Assembly (NCBI GenBank): GCA_038320345.1
Contig: JBBQED010000002.1
Span: forward strand, 248,001-312,000
Direction: 5' to 3'
DNA: 64,000 bases
Source of the DNA: JBBQED01 sp038320345
GTDB lineage: Bacteria; Bacteroidota; Bacteroidia; AKYH767-A; OLB10
Shown: positions 62,939-64,000 of the stretch, piece by piece
How the letters are laid out: each line of letters opens with the position of its first letter
How positions within the stretch are numbered: position 1 is the stretch's first letter
Notes under the pieces: model-generated
What the model saw: only the letters and a program-made list of their open reading frames with translations
What the model was told of the DNA's origin: nothing
Databases searched by the model: none
Position numbers and translations under genes: made by a program

Positions 62939-63366
62939 AAAAAAAAATGTACTTAGCGCGCATTTTTGGGGTCATATTACACTACATATTATGCATCTCC
63001 TTGACTTAAAGACCATTCTAAGAAAACTTTATACTACTGAGGTGAATCCTAATACCCTTTGCTTAGATTGTTAATCATCATACAACCAACTTACTTCCCT
63101 GTTCATCAACTAGATACTTCCATGATAATCGAATTCTTCCAAATACCTATTGGTGAATACTTTAAAAAGGATCATAACCTATAGATTCTCAGCGAGCACC
63201 TTTATCTTGAATTAAGATTTCAAAATAAAAGGACTTCACAACTTCCTTCGAGTCAGTTATAGAGTCCTCATGTACTCTATAAATATCACATGTAGCCAAT
63301 AAAAAATCCAACTTAAAGGATCTGCTAAGAAGGACTAAAAAAGGGTTATAAATCGAAAAAATAGAT
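62939..63366. other. Intergenic spacer with one inverted repeat
   Basis: No gene is supported. A 9-bp perfect inverted repeat TTATAGAGT (63257-63265) / ACTCTATAA (63274-63282) with an 8-base spacer is present; it could be an operator or a weak hairpin. A plus-strand 63-codon frame here lacks any family resemblance. Confidence 0.45.
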
Positions 63367-63374
63367 TAAATTTG
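63367..63374 (+). promoter_or_regulatory. -7 promoter element upstream of the m5C methyltransferase
   Basis: TAAATTTG matches TAnnTTTG. It would give a ~100-base leader before the ATG at 63483, which is long for this window, and no -33 TTG is clear. Confidence 0.4.
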
Positions 63375-63482
63375 CACAACGCACAGATAAACATTTTTAT
63401 TGTGTAAATCTTATTATATTTCCTCTGAATACTGGACTATGTTTTGTTTCGTATATCCAGAATTTATGTTAGCTTCGTATCA

Positions 63483-64000
63483 ATGACTATTCCTTTATCA
63501 CCAGAATTTATTAGTAGAATTAAAATTTCACTTGGAGATTCTTCAGAACCATTTTTGAAAAGTATGCAGGAACCAGCACCGATTTCCATTCGGATGAATC
63601 CTGAAAAGAAAAGTGACTTATTTGAAAAAGAAGAAAAAATTCCATGGTGCACAGAAGGCCGCTACTTAGCAGAACGTCCCTCGTTTATCTTCGACCCATT
63701 GTTTCATGCGGGTTGCTACTACGTACAAGAAGCAAGTTCAATGCTGAATGAAGTTGTACTGGCGCAACTGAATCTCCTGCAAAAAAATATTAAAGCATTA
63801 GATCTATGTGCTGCTCCAGGTGGTAAGTCAACACATCTTTTATCCTTATTGGGAAATAAAAGTTTGGTAGTTTGCAATGAAGTAGTACCCGGAAGAAATA
63901 AAATTCTTCAACAGAATCTAGTGAAATGGGGAAGTTCCAATGCAATCGTTATTCAAAATCAACCTAAAGAAATCGGAAAACTAGAACAGCTCTTTGATCT
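63483..64000 (+). CDS. NSUN/RsmF-type rRNA 5-methylcytosine methyltransferase (3' end outside window)
   Basis: The first 172 codons are present. N-terminal PUA/RNA-binding-like lead ('PLSPEFISRIKISLG', 'PISIRMNP'), then 'VQEASSMLNEVVLAQ' and the class signature 'ALDLCAAPGGKSTHLLSLL', followed by 'VVCNEVVPGRNKILQQNLVKWG'. This is the NOL1/NOP2/sun family that methylates C5 of a cytosine in rRNA using two Cys residues, which would lie beyond the window end. The first ATG in the frame is at 63483, and the motif spacing fits RsmF-like proteins with that N-terminus. Confidence 0.9.
   Translation, partial: MTIPLSPEFISRIKISLGDSSEPFLKSMQEPAPISIRMNPEKKSDLFEKEEKIPWCTEGRYLAERPSFIFDPLFHAGCYYVQEASSMLNEVVLAQLNLLQKNIKALDLCAAPGGKSTHLLSLLGNKSLVVCNEVVPGRNKILQQNLVKWGSSNAIVIQNQPKEIGKLEQLFD

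Noticed and set aside
62883..63074. Plus-strand 63-codon ORF upstream of the efflux operon
   Set aside because: It overlaps the MarR operator and start of marR on the other strand and has no recognisable features.
63257..63282. Inverted repeat as a terminator
   Set aside because: The AT-rich 9-bp stem lacks a T tract on either side and no gene ends nearby.

Overview
The window is AT-rich, densely coded bacterial DNA from the phylum Bacteroidota. Evidence for the phylum: at least seven secreted proteins carry type IX secretion system (T9SS) C-terminal sorting domains (type A 'YPNP...' tails or type B gliding-motility/CHU_C tails); about ten genes are preceded by the Bacteroidota -7 promoter element TAnnTTTG; and there is a guaB / parvulin / SurA-like / MoxR gene string and a DUF2911 protein, which I recall as typical of this phylum. 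I cannot name a genus. No tRNA, rRNA, CRISPR array or transposase was seen.

Layout. 1-4768: 3' part of a giant fibronectin-like repeat adhesin with a T9SS type B tail. 5158-12220: guaB, then an envelope-folding operon (two-domain parvulin PPIase, PPIase-like lipoprotein, SurA-like PPIase, MoxR ATPase). 12221-13384: a decayed T9SS cargo gene. 13569-17728: housekeeping genes (trxB, a YdcF/DUF218 protein, an orphan ParA ATPase, mnmE). 17918-28446: secreted proteins (Ycf48-like repeat protein, PQQ-type sugar dehydrogenase, large type B adhesin), interrupted by an FkbM methyltransferase that sits between two ~276-bp direct copies of the junction between its neighbours. 28630-31225: an exported truncated haemoglobin lipoprotein, a small membrane-anchored protein, and tryptophanase. 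31630-34008: an RlmL-type rRNA methyltransferase and a J-domain protein. 34297-42210: a PNGase F-like secreted protein, a two-domain PIG-L deacetylase, and a sodium:solute symporter translationally coupled to a 34-residue membrane peptide missing from ordinary gene calls. 42310-43146: a DUF2911 protein. 44250-50687: a 2145-residue T9SS protein with an atypical subtilisin-like domain and a hexapeptide ALVNAR repeat. 50819-56878: a TPR-adenylate cyclase, a secreted phospholipase D-like protein, an MFS transporter, a DUF4403 protein. 56944-62892: a complete marR-MFP-RND-TolC efflux operon. 63483-end: the start of an NSUN/RsmF-type rRNA m5C methyltransferase.

The unifying theme is the cell envelope: folding factors for exported proteins, many T9SS cargoes, and efflux. 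The points most worth following up are the hexapeptide ALVNAR insert, the Glu-for-His change in the S8 domain, the hidden symporter peptide, the duplicated junction around the FkbM gene, the 14-bp hairpin immediately after a start codon in the PPIase operon, a possible leaderless mnmE mRNA, and a 12-codon Trp/His-Arg-Pro ORF ahead of tryptophanase.
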